From Pseudoneurospora amorphoporcata (lineage: Eukaryota > Ascomycota > Sordariomycetes > Sordariales > Sordariaceae), in NCBI GenBank assembly GCA_033297205.1, contig MU859149.1, forward strand, positions 1 to 64,000: a stretch of 64,000 bases of DNA, written 5' to 3'. The notes under the pieces are model-generated. The model was given only the letters and a program-made list of their open reading frames with translations. It ran no database searches and was not told the DNA's origin. Numbering within the stretch: the stretch's first letter is position 1; each line of letters opens with the position of its first letter. Both the position numbers and the translations under genes were made by a program. Of this stretch, positions 10,692 through 22,700 are shown one piece after another.

Positions 10692-13600
10692 CTAGTAAGG
10701 AGGAGGAGGGTTTCCATACCTGCCACTGTTATACCCCTGCTGCTGCTGCTGCTGCTGCTGGGCCCATCCACCATCATACTGCCCCTGCCCCTGAGCCTGC
10801 GGGGGAGGCACACCGTACTGCGCAGCCGCCGGAGGGGGTTCATAAGACCCGCTCGATGACGATCCCGGTCTACCCACGGCGGCAGCCTGCTGCTGACGAT
10901 ACGCAGCAGTCATTCTGCTTCCCGGACCACCAGTAAACGGACTCGACGGTCTTCCACCACCACCACCACCATGAGGACCGGGCGACTCGCGGTAGGCGTA
11001 ATCTTGGGATACGTTCCTGGCATGTCCTCCTTGGTAAACACCACCACCACCGCCGCCGCCGTAACCACCATAGCCATCTCCCCCTCCCTGTAGTTGCTGC
11101 TGCATCCTCTCCCTCTCCCTCTTCCAATCCACATACTCCGGCACCTGAACATTGTGCAAAAGCGAGACCATCCTTGCAGGGTTAAACCTATGGTAATCAT
11201 ACAGGTCCGCCCGAGGAATCTGGCCCATTAAAAACGTGATGTCCCTAGCAATGGGAACAACCTGGGCACCACCGGTGCCGCTCGAACCGCCATACGCACC
11301 GGACACTCCGCCCATGCGTCGCTGCTGGTCGAGCCGGCGGCCGGCGGCGCCCTTGAGGGGAGACGCGCCGCGCACAAAGGGGTCGTTCTCTTGGCGGGCG
11401 ATCTTGCGCGGAGGATCCTCGTAGTCGCGGTCGTCGTGGGGTCGTTTGTTGGCGTTGGGGGCAAACTGGCCGCCGCCGGCGGTGCTAGGGGAGTTGATAC
11501 CACCCTGCAGCTGGGGACGGGGGCTGAAGCCCTGGGCCGGGGTGTCACGCTGGGACATGGGCATTGGGGGTTGCTGCTGCTGCTCGATGGAGGGCATGAT
11601 CATGTTCTTGGGCCGAAGCTGGGTGGTCGGGCTGACGATGATGCGAGCCGTGATGGGGTCGAACTTGTCGGATGCATAGCGGGCCGTGAAGGCGGCGAGT
11701 TTGGGGTCTTCGGGGAACAGCTCGGCCATGCGCTTTTCCAGCTTGGTGACTTGGGCAAGTTCGCCAAACTGGGACTCGTACTTGTGGAAGTACTGGTAGA
11801 GAACCTTGGTCTTGTGGACGAGCTCCGGCTTTTGGGTGAGGCGGTTGACTACGGTTTCGAAGAGGACGCGGGCATTGGTGTGGTCGTCCCGAGAGTGAAG
11901 GTACTTGATGTTCTCAAGAGCAAAGTTCTCGTCCTCTGGGAACAACTTGGCACCGCGGTCAAAGATCTTGCCACCGGCGGGTTCCTTGTAAATCGTCCAT
12001 TCTAACTGAGCGACCGCCGCATAGACGTCGCTGGTAAGACGACCGCGCCCGCGAGCATCGCCGAACGCCTTGCGCATGCCACCTAGCGCAGCGTTCAAAC
12101 CTCCCTTGCCCTGGATACGACGCATGGCACGGATCAAGGCGATCCACACAAACGAAATCATGCGCGAAAGCAGCTGAGTCTGGGCGGCATAACCCTTTTG
12201 AATGGCCTCAATGGGCGCCTTGGGCATGTTATCTGCCGGCCCATCATCGTCTTCGTTGTTGGACGCTTGGGCAGCATTCATCTCCTGAAGCTTGGTGATC
12301 TGTGCGGCTTCCTTTTCCTTGAGACTCTTAATCATGGCGTAAAGGGTATCCAACACCTTGTTGTAAGGCGCCCGGACTGCCTCGCCGCGCGCGATCTTGG
12401 ACTCGTCGTTCTCCTCACTAGGGTAGGTCGACTCGATGTGATCGGCATGCTTGAAGGCGAGAAGCACACTTTCGGGGTTGGCTTCGATGCCGCGGATGAG
12501 GAACTCGACACCGTTGGCGTTGCCGTCCTTGGTGAGGTTGTTCTCCCCGGTGGTAATGTTGTTGTCGAAGCACCACTGAGCAGCGTCAACCCACATCTCG
12601 GGCCAGAAACGCAGGGCCATCAAGGCCTGGTTATAGACGTAGAGAATGCGCTTTTGGTACAGACCCGGCTGGTCCTTGTCGTCCTTGAGATCCAACGGGT
12701 CCGACTTTTCCCAAGCAATCCACTTCTTCCAGATTTCGACCTGCTCCATGAACTCCTGGTCACCGTCAAAGCCGGGGGCGGGGGGCAGACGGGGTAGATT
12801 GGTCCGGTTCAGTCCCCTGGTAATGTGCTCCAGCGCAGTGTTGGCGCTCTTGGCGGACATGTAGGATGGTGACTTTTCGCTGAGATACTTCCTGCCCGTC
12901 AACTTGTTGAGGCCCATCTCAAACTGATCATACTCCTTCCAGAGGGTGTTGACATTGGAGATAGGCACGCAGATGGCGCGCTGATAGGCCTTCCTGAGCT
13001 GGTCCATCTTTTGCTGATCCTGCCATTGGTTTCCTCCGACCGTGCCAGGGCCGAACTTGATGAACTGAATGTATTCTGCCCAGATCTTGCCAGAATCCTT
13101 GTCCAGACCAATGTTCTCAATCACGAAATCGTAGGCCTGAGAGACAGTTTGGCGAGCCTTGCCGCTGCTGTCGTTAAGGTCATTGCGACGGCGAATGTAG
13201 TCCAGATATCGGGTCCAGAGGTTAACATTGGGAGTTGTCATGAGACATGTGCCAAAGATGGCCTCGGCTCGGGGAAAGTCATTGAGGCTGAGTTCAAGAT
13301 CGAGATACTCGATCCAGATATCGGCCTGGCTGTCGTTAGCTTTCAACTGTTGGATATGTTATTAAAAGACATGCCGACTCACCGCTTGGGGAAAGATGGC
13401 AAGGAATCTTTCATAGACCTGTCTTGCACCATCAATGTCACTCCTGGCCCTCTGTTCCTTCATCAACTCCAACCAAGCATTCATGGCGCCCCTGGGGTCA
13501 TCGCGGATCTGGTCTTCGTAGATGGCTACTCTATCAGGAACCGGCTGGGTCACGTGGGCAGGGACGGCGGCAGGAGCAGCGGAATTCGGTACGGTCGAAA

Positions 13601-14234
13601 CAGCTGTTGTCGTTGCGCCGGGCTGGGGAGGCGCCTGTTGGGGCACAGGAGGTGCATTAGAAGTAGCGCCAGCATTGTCTTGGACGGTTAATGTGGTAGT
13701 AGTCTGGACAGCAGGAGAAAGCGAATGGGGGGCAGCAGTGGCAGAGACGGAAGCCGGAGCTGGAGCGGAACTACCACTTGATGAAGCACCATCGCCCGCC
13801 TCTTTATTCGCGACTTGTTGTTGTTGTTCACCATCATCACCATCTTCATCCTCGTCGTCAGAGTCTCCCACTAAGAAGCCTCCAGCGGTCCGAGGTTTCT
13901 TGGCCACAGGGGCGGCAGGCTGGGGAGCGGTCTTTGTGGAATCTTGTTGAGCAGAAACAGAAGGTGCGGGAACAGAAGACGTGACGACGGACGCAGGATC
14001 GTAGTCGTCACCCACATCATCGGTGTTTCCATCCTGCGACGGGTTTTCACCTAGGTCATTAGGGTTTGATTCAACGGAATATTCTGCTTCTTGATGTTCC
14101 GAGCTATGCTGAATATCTTGTTGCTCGCTTCCCTCAGCCTCCCCGTACTGTTCGTTGCCATCAGCCTCGCCGTAGTCCTCTTGCTCCTCCCACGAGGCAG
14201 CGTTAATTTTTGTGGGATCGTAGTCGTCGGACAT
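10692..14234 (-). CDS. rna14: mRNA 3'-end-processing protein Rna14 (CstF-77)
   Basis: Two exons, complement(10692..13325, 13383..14234), 1161 residues. Rna14 is the HAT-repeat scaffold of cleavage factor IA, which recognises pre-mRNA near the poly(A) site and assembles the cleavage and polyadenylation machinery in the nucleus. Residues 1-220 are acidic and low-complexity. HAT/Suf repeats run from about 230 to 780 (ARQVYERFLAIFPQA, IWAEYIQFIKFGPG, QRAICVP). A Gln/Pro/Gly-rich tail follows, with a CAG-encoded Gln run near 10740 and GGYGGYGGGG-like stretches. The start chosen is the ATG of MSDDYDPTKINAASW; the frame runs upstream without another credible start. The intron (13326-13382, 57 bp) uses GTGAGT, a GCTAAC branch site and CAG. 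An alternative acceptor 21 bases nearer the donor would leave only a 36-bp intron and add seven residues that break the HAT alignment, so I rejected it. Confidence 0.95.
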
Positions 14235-15635
14235 GTTGTTTGGGTTCGACGTGTCGCGGTTTAAGTCGGAATAAGTGAAGATCGATTCGAAAAGGACAGC
14301 TTCCGTGGAAGTGAAGGGTTGGTCGAGGCGCGTCGATATTGGCAGGGCGGGAAGAGAAGTCGGAATCAGTGCCGTGAACACAAGGTGAGCTATGTTTGCA
14401 TGTTGTTGCTACTGGAGCTGCTGGGGCTGTAGCTGTGTCTGTAGACGAAGCTGTAGCGGTCGTGGTCGCGGTCGCAAGTCGTGGCTGGAGGAGGTGAGGT
14501 CAAGGTCAAAGAGAGCTGAGAACCAGTTGACTGGGCAAGACAAAGGAATCCACCAGAAGATTGCGCAGATGCTATTCCGTCTCGTTTCAATATTGGTGCG
14601 CCGTGTTCCAGACTCGGTGATGTCGCAAAGTCGGAGTCGGTGTGGGCGTTTGTTGTGTTGTTCGTTTTCTCGTCGAAAGAAAGGTCAAAGTTGGAAAGCG
14701 GACGTCGACCTCGGGCCGTGCACTGCAGTGAGGTGAGCTGTGGCAGTTGCTGCACTCACTGAACCTCCAATGGAAGCAAAAGTCGCGACGCTAGAGCGCT
14801 ATAGAAGTGGAATGGATGACGATGAGTGGTCGGATGCTTCCAAATTATGGGGTTTGTTCTTTTTTCAAGCTCCAGAGGATCCACTCCAGCAGTAAACCAT
14901 GAGGCTGAAAGTGGCTGGAAGCTTACAAGTGATGTGGCTTCTTGCGTGTCTGGCCCGATGCCAAGGCGCTGAATTGCCGGCGGCAAGACTGCAAGCGGGA
15001 GACGCGTTTCTGTTCGTCCACTTTCAATTTACGCGACTCGCACCACTGCACATGTCCCGCCCGTGTCAGGCACCAGCACGAAACAGAAGGAGCAGAAGAC
15101 GGAAAGATGCGCTATGAAATACCAGGACTAGTGCGTCCTTTTCTCACCAAGATGAACCATTTGCCTGTTACTCTTTGGGTTGGTAAAATAACAAGTTCGT
15201 AAACACGTATCAGGTGTAATAATAGCTCTCCCCGCGCCGTCCTGTCCCTCTTTCCATTTGCATTCTTGTCCCACTCCAACTAACCATTTCCCCTCTCCCC
15301 TCATACAAGTAGTCCACATTACAGTCTCAGTCGTATTGCTCAAGTTGAACTTTATTAGACCACGCTCCACTTTCTTCTCATAACAAACACCACACATCCC
15401 ACCCAAGACAACTAAAGCCCAGCAACCAGTCTTGCCCAAAACATCTTCCCTTTTTTTTTTTTTTTTTTTTAACTTTTCTCCCTTTTCCAGGGAGCCGTCG
15501 TCTTGTCTTATTGCTGTATCATCACTTGATACATTTACTTCCACCAACTATTAAATATCTACGCGATTTGAACAAGATCACCGCGACATCTTCACATCTT
15601 TGTCAGATTGCCTACGCGGCAACACCACCGTCAAC
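14235..15635. promoter_or_regulatory. divergent intergenic region rna14 / asf1
   Basis: 1.4 kb separating two genes transcribed away from each other, so it must hold both promoters and 5' leaders. A T-run lies at 15451-15470 and the stretch 15200-15470 is pyrimidine-rich, as is usual upstream of fungal start sites. A 139-codon minus-strand frame at 15128-15547 crosses the asf1 leader but has no recognisable features. Confidence 0.55.
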
Positions 15636-16680
15636 ATGTCTGTCGTCTCGCTTCTCGGGGTCAATGTCATGAACAACCCCGCCAAGTTCACCGACAAGTA
15701 CCTCTTCGAAATCACCTTTGAATGCCTCGAGCATCTCGAGAAGGGTATGTTTCTCCGCCTCCTGCCTCGAGCATCTCGATCTTGTCGCTAACCGTCGCGT
15801 TCGCGTACCAGACCTCGAGTGGAAGCTCACCTACGTCGGCTCCGCCACCTCGGACAACTACGACCAGGAACTCGATTCCCTTCTCGTCGGCCCCATCCCC
15901 GTCGGCGTCAACAAGTTCATCTTCGAGGCCGAGCCCCCTGACACAAAGCGCATCCCTATCGACGAGCTTCTGGGCGTCACGGTGATATTGTTGACGTGCG
16001 CCTACGACGGCCGCGAGTTTGTGCGCGTTGGCTACTACGTCAACAACGAGTACGAGAGCGAGGAGCTCGTCAACGACCCGCCCCCTAAGCCCGTCATTGA
16101 GAAGATCCGCCGCAACGTTCTGGCCGAGAAGCCCAGGGTCACGCGCTTTGCCATCAAGTGGTATGTCTGGCCCTGTTACGATACGGAAGTTTCCGCGTTG
16201 CCTGCCTGTGATGGCGCGACGGCGCGCAACCACGCCATGAGCCCCACTGCCCCTCCCTTCTGTCTTGGTTGCCTAGCACCACGCCTCCCTACCTTGGTCT
16301 TACACTTGTGCTAACAATACAACTACAGGGACTCGGAAGCCTCTGCCCCTCCCGAATTCCCCCCCGAACAGCCCGAAGCCGACGAGGTCGCCGACGAAGA
16401 GGAATACGGTGCCGATGAACTCGCCGAACAAGCAAGCATCGCCGACCCCGCTGTCAACGGCGGCATGGAAGTCGAGGGCCAACCAAACGGCGCCATCGTC
16501 ATTGAGGAAGACGAGATGTCTGAGGATGGTAGCGTTGACCTCGAGAACGAATCCGATGACGAGCTGGATGGCGATGCCGAGGGCGAGCTCGAACAGGGAC
16601 AAGACGAGGACATCGAGATGGGTGATGAGATGGAGATTGATGACCACCCGAAGCAGCAGGGTATGGCCATGGCTCAATAG
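15636..16680 (+). CDS. asf1: histone H3-H4 chaperone Asf1
   Basis: Three exons, 15636..15744, 15812..16160 and 16329..16680, 269 residues. Asf1 binds the H3-H4 dimer and hands it to CAF-1 or HIRA during replication-coupled and replication-independent nucleosome assembly in the nucleus. The first 155 residues are the conserved immunoglobulin-like core: MSVVSLLGVNVMNNPAKF at the start, then LEWKLTYVGSA, a GVNKFIFEAE strand, IPIDELLGVTVILLTC, and VRVGYYVNNEY. The third exon encodes a 115-residue strongly acidic tail typical of fungal Asf1. Introns are 67 and 168 bp with GTATGT donors and GCTAAC branch sites. Both splice phases restore the conserved residues (EK-D-LEW and IKW-DSE). Confidence 0.97.
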
Positions 16681-18320
16681 AGTGGAGTCATGAAGGGTGA
16701 GGACAAGGCTTTGGACAGGAAGCGTCATGAAAGACAAAGCTTTGGTAGAGATGATTACTGGGCTCAGGTCCTGAACCCTTAAAACCAACATTCTGGGAGA
16801 TAGGTTCATTGGACTACGATTTTTGGGCCGTGAAGAGCGATGGATGGGATACCAAAAGCTTTGATGTCCTGCGGTTAAGGCGAAGCTGGACCGTTGGTGT
16901 AAGGAAGCGGATGGAAAATGGCTGGAATTTTCCACTCCCACTGGATACTGTCTGCCCTGATTCCAAACCAGCGGGTCGAGCTGGACTCAAGAGCGGCTAT
17001 TGGTTTCGAAAGCTTATCGGCTGGGCGAAACGGGCGGCCCAGACAGATTTTTTTGGTGTTTCGGTTACTGCTCAGCTTCCCCTGCCGGGATGTGGGTTAG
17101 TGGATGGAGGATGACGAGTTATGTTTATTTTATTTTATTTTCTTGTGTTGCTGTGTTGATGTCTGTTGTTTGTTGCTTTCCAAAACTTTAAATTCGTTGC
17201 TGGCTGCTGGTGCTGGTTGCGTGTTATCATACCCTACTATTAGAAAGAAAGAACATGGAAGAAGGAGATTTGATCGGGATCGGTTCATATCTTCTTGTCC
17301 TGATGTCTTTGTTTCTCCATGTATTCATTGCCCTCTTGTTATATCTCCGCCACAACGTCGCTACGGAAGCCAAAAAACGACGAGAACGGAACGTCAATCT
17401 AGTCCTGGTGGAGCAATTTTGCACGACAGGTATCACCATAACGGGTGTCTGTAACTCAGACATGGAGGATGCGATCTGCTACGCCGTAGAGAGTAACCAC
17501 AAGAACGGACAGAAAGATAGATAGATGGAAGAGTGGAGGACAGGACCTCTAGAAAAAAAAACAAAAAAAAAAGGAGAAAAGAAAAAAAAAGGAGAAAAGA
17601 AGAAAAAAGGAGAAAAGAAAAAAAAAAAAGAGATACATCACGTACGTTGTTGTACTCAGTCCATAGGTCCCCCTCACACGTTCGCAATGATGTTAAACCT
17701 AAAGTTGGGGAGAAAAAAAAAAACCACGCAATTCAAAGAAGGAATAATGTAATGTCCTTACCCCTTTTTGATAGTTCCCTTTCTTTTCGGTATTAATTAA
17801 GGTAGTCTAGTCCAGTCCAAGTCATCGCCATCCATCCATCCATCCCATCCCTGTGGATGGATGGGTCGGGTATTCCTCACTCAGCCTCAGCCTCATCAAA
17901 CTCGATTCGTTTTTCCATGCCATGCCATGCCACACATTCATTCATTCATTCATTTCCATAGAGGCAGGCAGGCAAGAGGACAACGGACAACCTAACTTAG
18001 TTTTTCGTTGTTTCGGATCCCGAGTCCCGCGTGGATATCTACTTAAGAAAAAGGGGGGGGGGGGGGGGGGTTTCGTAGTTGTTCATTACGTAGGTACTGT
18101 TAAGGTGGGTGGGTTGGTTGCTGAAAGATACACACCTCTAGGTTATATAAGTTGTTTGGAGAAACTGGCAATAACATGATTATAAGACAAGACATCATGA
18201 TTGAAGACTAGTAAGTAGACTTAGACTACTAGACTAGACTACTATACTAGACTAGACTAGACTAGACTTGGAGCAGGAGGAGGAGGAGGAGGAGAAGGAG
18301 GAGAAGGAGGAGGGGGAGGG
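16681..18320. other. repeat-rich intergenic DNA
   Basis: 3' flank of asf1 followed by low-complexity DNA. It holds an A/G-rich imperfect tandem (AAAAGGAGAAAAGA-like units) at about 17548-17632, a CATC repeat with an opposing GGATGG stretch at 17828-17866 that could form a hairpin, a CATT repeat at 17936-17954, an 18-base poly(G) run at 18053-18070, an ACTAG/CTAGA repeat at 18222-18268, and a GGA-rich homopurine tract at 18270-18320 directly against the LTR. No gene seen. Confidence 0.65.
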
Positions 18321-18325
18321 GATAT

Positions 18326-18749
18326 TGTGACGAACGGCAGTCTGATCTGCCTAAGTGGGATAGCTGAAGGTAAAGACTATCAGTGCTGTTCGGTGAAGCC
18401 AAAAGGTTCACAACAAGTATGGTAGCGTTATACGTGTCTCGGTGATAAAGATCAATTGACTACTGTCGAACTATCTAACAATCTGAGTCCTCCCGTAGTT
18501 CCTTTATACCTCCTCACCCTACTGCGAGATATCTGTCCTCGGATGTTCACGCGGTCGTGAACCCCTATAGAATGTGTGATGGCTCACTCTGGTGTTGGCT
18601 CACCGTGAGCCCTGCTCACCGTGAGCCCGTGCGTCAGTGAGCCTGCATACGCCCTTCTGGCCCGTGCTTGACCTCCCGGGTGTTACACTGGTTATCACCA
18701 GTGAGTGGTCGGGTCTTGGGCGACCCTAGTGTCGCTTAAGTTCGTAACA
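18326..18749 (+). mobile_element. solo LTR of an LTR retrotransposon
   Basis: The 424-bp unit starts TGTGACGAAC and ends GTTCGTAACA, so it has TG...CA ends and a 10-bp imperfect terminal inverted repeat. It is flanked by a perfect 5-bp duplication GATAT (18321-18325 and 18750-18754), the hallmark of retroviral-type integration. No internal coding region adjoins it, so it is a solo LTR left by LTR-LTR recombination. Inside, near 18597-18640, are two neighbouring hairpins built on GGCTCACCGTGAGCC. Another copy of the family forms the start of the window in the opposite orientation. Gypsy/Ty3 and Copia elements both give 5-bp duplications, so the superfamily is undecided. Confidence 0.88.
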
Positions 18750-18754
18750 GATAT

Positions 18755-19767
18755 GGATATGGTACTTAGGTACTACAGACAGAAACGAACATTAGATACC
18801 TATTAACTACCGTAGGTAAACAAAACAAACTGCTGGCTGATAATTGTTTTGGTTCGTAGGTAAACCCGAGGACGGACCTCAGGCTACCTCAAATAAATGT
18901 CCCGTCCCGTCCCCCGGCCGGCTGGCTTAACCAACCAACCTAGAATACCTAGCTGCGCTACAGTACTTGATGGCTATCTATGTACAATGCTATGGTATGT
19001 ATGGTATGGTATGGTATGTATCTCTAGGTACCTTTTGTTGAAAATGCAAGATAGATAGATATACCGTATATATATATATAACCTTGCCAGTAGACCTTGC
19101 CAGTAGACAGACAGACCTATTGTCGAGGCGAGGCGAGGCGAGGCGAGGCTTGGAGGTAGTTACCCGTTACCCGTTACCCGTTACCCGTTACCAGTTACCA
19201 GTTACCAGTTACCAGTTACCAGTTACCAGTTACCAGTTACCAGTTACCAGTTACCAGTTACCAGTTACCAGTTACCGGAGATAGTAGTACTGGTGGAATA
19301 TCAGACCAGTAGACTAATACCATGGCCACTACGTTATGTACTGTACTACATACACTACACTACGCTACAAACAAAAACACTACGCTACAAACAAACAAAA
19401 ACAATACGCTACGTACAAAGAAACAAACAAAAACAATACAACAACGGAACCTCCCAGTCACTCACTCACTGACTCAAAAGTCCCACCACATCACATCCAT
19501 ATCGCTGACGCTCTGCCACTCCACAGTCACATGGGCATGGGCTGCCGCGGGGGGGATGATCATATCCTTGGAATCCGGCTTCAGACCCGGCGACAAAAAC
19601 AAAAACGAGTTGCTGTCGCTGTCGCTGTCGCTGTCACCGTCTGGTGTGGCTACCACGACGGCAGACGAGGAATCCCCATCATCATCATCATCATCACCAT
19701 CACACTCCTAGTGCTGCTCCCCATCATCATCATCATCACACTCCTAGTGCTCCCCATCATCACACCT
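18755..19767. other. spacer downstream of ski3, minisatellite and short repeats
   Basis: Between the solo LTR and the ski3 stop codon. It has TAGGTA motifs (18766, 18813, 18858, 19024), an imperfect TATGG repeat near 18995-19020, a TATATATATATA stretch at about 19068-19080, GAGGC repeats at 19125-19149, the heptamer minisatellite described separately, and Asn/Thr-coding ACAAACAAAA repeats at 19370-19440. CAT repeats at 19678-19740 lie next to the ski3 3' end. No gene seen. Confidence 0.65.
19158..19276. repeat. 7-bp minisatellite, 17 units
   Basis: Exactly 17 tandem heptamers fill 119 bases: one AGTTACC, four CGTTACC, then twelve AGTTACC. The clean switch between two unit types, with no other variants, suggests recent expansion by slippage or unequal exchange. 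It is not the TTAGGG telomere repeat. Confidence 0.95.
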
Positions 19768-22700
19768 CTAGTGCTGCTTCACGCCAACGCCAACGGTAAC
19801 AACACCCCCCAAACTCTCCCACCCGCTTCTTTCCCACGGCGCCACCACAACACCAACCTGCGCATCAGCCGGTCTTCCCGTGCCGGCATACGCCCTCGCC
19901 AGGTCTTCCGGCGTCAAGTTCCCGCGGGGAGGGACACCCTTGCGAGCTACGCGGAGGGCCATTTCCGAGGCTGCTTCACATTCACTTATCGCCTGCCCTT
20001 CTTGCTGCTCATGCTCATGCTGCTCATCGAGGGTATAAGTACAAGAAGAAGCAGCCAACTGGGCAACGCGTGCCCAGCCATGCGGCAAAAAGGGGTGTAA
20101 CATGACATCCACCATGGGCTGCGCCTGTGCCTGTGCCTGTGCCTCCCCAGACGCCGAAGCCGAAGCCGCCAAGATTGCACGAAGCACCTCGCCGAGCTGA
20201 GCTTGCTGCTCGGGGGAGATCAAGTCCTCGTCCACCGAAGAGCGCAAAGCCTCCAGCTCGGAAACGACAGCGTCCATGGATTCCGCGTCGGAATCTAACA
20301 GGGCGATGACGCCCAACAGCAGGACGGATTGCACGTGTTGCTGCTGCTCCGAATTTTCTGCGGTATCGGCAATGACGCTGAACAACAAATCCCTTCCGCG
20401 CTCGCGCGACTCTTCAGAGCCGGTGGCCCAGAGGATCTGCGCCAGTAAACAGACCACGTCGGGGTTGGTGGTGTCTGTGTCTGACTCGGAAAGTGCTTGA
20501 TCGAAAGCGGCGACTGCGGCGGTGATATCGTGAGAATGGTATTTAGCTAAACCCAGAGTGACGTGCGCGGAGAGGCGCAGTTTGCGGCGTTCTTCGGCTG
20601 TTAGTTCATCTGCCGAATCTTCATCGCTAGAAAGCTGGAGCGCGAGGTCGGCCGAGTCAATTGCCTCGCTAAATAAATGAGCCGAGAGCTGGCACCGCGC
20701 GAGATCGGATTTGACAATGGCAAAGTGTTTGAGAGCTAGCGGCGACTCGGTGGATTCGTACTCTTGCTCGAGAGTTGTAGATAAAGAGTCGAGGATGGAG
20801 ATTGCGCGAGAAAGCTCGCCGGTGCGCTCGAGGAAGAGGGCCAGGAGGTGGGTGTAGGCTAAATCGGTGGATGAAGAGGAAGAGGCCGACGAAGAGTGCA
20901 GGGATTGAAGCTGGGAGAGGGCGAATATGGGTTGGATTAGGGTTGTGATTGGCAAGGATTCCGAGGAGGAACAAGACAAGATGTAGTCGAACATGGAGAC
21001 GGCGTAGCGCTGGGAGATAATCCGGGATGAATCACCCGAAATCTCCATGGCGTGCGTGAATAAACCCCGAGCATCCTTTTCGTTACCTGTCAACAGCGCT
21101 ACGACGCCCTGACCCAGCCAGGCGAGCGAGTAATCTGGGTCGGTCGACTGGGAGCGCGTGAAGGCTTCGTTGGCGAGCCCAAGGTCGCCTTGAGCCAAAG
21201 CCAGAGTAGCCAGGTTGGCCCAGACATGGGCGCCGCGCTCGTTGAGGAACAGAGAACGGCAGAAGGCGTGCTGGGCGACGGCCGGGTTGACTTCGGAGGT
21301 CACCACACCCAAAGCGTTCCAGAACTCGGAGTTGCCGGCCTCGAGCTCGATGGCGCGCTTGAAGCAGGCTATGGCGGCCTTGATGTAGTTCGTGGGCTTC
21401 TTGTGGCTGTTCTTACGCATGTCCGGGGGCAGACATGCGTGAGCGCGGTATTCGGCCCAGCCGAGGTTGTAGTAGGCCACAGATTGCGCGTGGATATCGT
21501 TGCTAGCGATATGAATGGAGCGCTTGTGGGCGAGGATGGTGGCCTGGAGGGCTTTGGTCAAGTCTACCCCGACGGTTTCGTCCTTGGGGAAAATGCCGTC
21601 CGTGGAGACGATGCCGGTGCCGACGTTATCAATGTCCTTGAGGATTTGGTAGGCCGGCAAGTCATCGTCGTTGCCGAGGAGCGAGCGGACGATGCCGGCG
21701 GGAAACTCGGAGATGCGGCCTTGGATGGTAGAAAAGAGCGAGCAAGCATCACCGATGGCCTTCCAGTAGTTGAAGGTCTCCTTGATGGCGTCGGGAGCCT
21801 TGGTGGCGAAGGTGAGGGCCTCGGCAGCCAGACCGGCAGCCTTGCCAAAGAAGCCCTTGTTGAGACTGTCAAGGGCGTTGTCGACAAGTGTCTGCATCAG
21901 GGCAGTGGCGACGCCTTCTTCGTCGGGGCGTTCCTGGATGACATGTTGATAAAGCTCGATGGACTCATCAAAGTCACCCAGCTCGCGTTTGATGTCGGCC
22001 AGAATGAACTTTGTGAACCACGTCTCCCCGGTGAGGTTTGCTTCAGATGATTCCTCTAGCTTCTGGGCGTTCAGGATAGCCTTGGTAGCGGCAATATAGC
22101 GACCAGAGCTGTGGTATGCCTCACCCAAACCCACCCAGGAATGATAGTCATTGGGAGAGATACGCAGAGCCGACTGGAACGACACGATGGCCTTGTGGAA
22201 CTCTTGTTTGTTGAGCTCGGCCACACCCAGAGCAGCGAAAGGCCAGCTTATACCCTTGCGCTTGGAGCCAGGTGGTGGCTTGACTTTGCCAGAATCGACG
22301 ACTCTTTGGGCAACGAGCTCGACACGGTCCCAGTCTCCGTCATCGGCAAAGGACCTAGCTAGCCGTTCGGCAGACTCGACCTCGGACGGCGAAAGCTCGA
22401 CTGCCTTTTGGAAACACCTGCGCGCTCTCTTCTTGTCCTTGGCGTAGTCAGCGTAGTAGATACCCAGAATGGTGTAAGCCGGGGCGTAGTTGAGGTTGTT
22501 TTTGAGTGACTCAAGGAACATGGCGTAAGCTCCAGACCGGTCCTTTCTGGCAGCCTTGGACGTGTCAATGTTCCAGATGCAGTAACCAAGACGGTACTGA
22601 GTTTGTGATAGGATTTCCTTGGATTGGCCCTTTTTGGAGAGAATGGGGATGCAGGCGTCAAGCTCAGCCCTGGCCATGGCAAAGTCTCGTTTGAGTGCTT

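Noticed and set aside
13347..13382. 36-bp intron in rna14
   Set aside because: Too short for this lineage and adds seven residues against the HAT alignment; the 57-bp intron (13326-13382) has a proper GCTAAC branch site.
15128..15547. 139-codon minus-strand frame in asf1 leader
   Set aside because: Includes a poly-Lys from a T-run and no recognisable features.
1..18749. The two LTRs as ends of one giant element
   Set aside because: They are in opposite orientation, have different flanks and enclose conserved host genes.
19158..19276. Internal telomere repeat
   Set aside because: The unit is AGTTACC, not TTAGGG, and the array sits between host genes.
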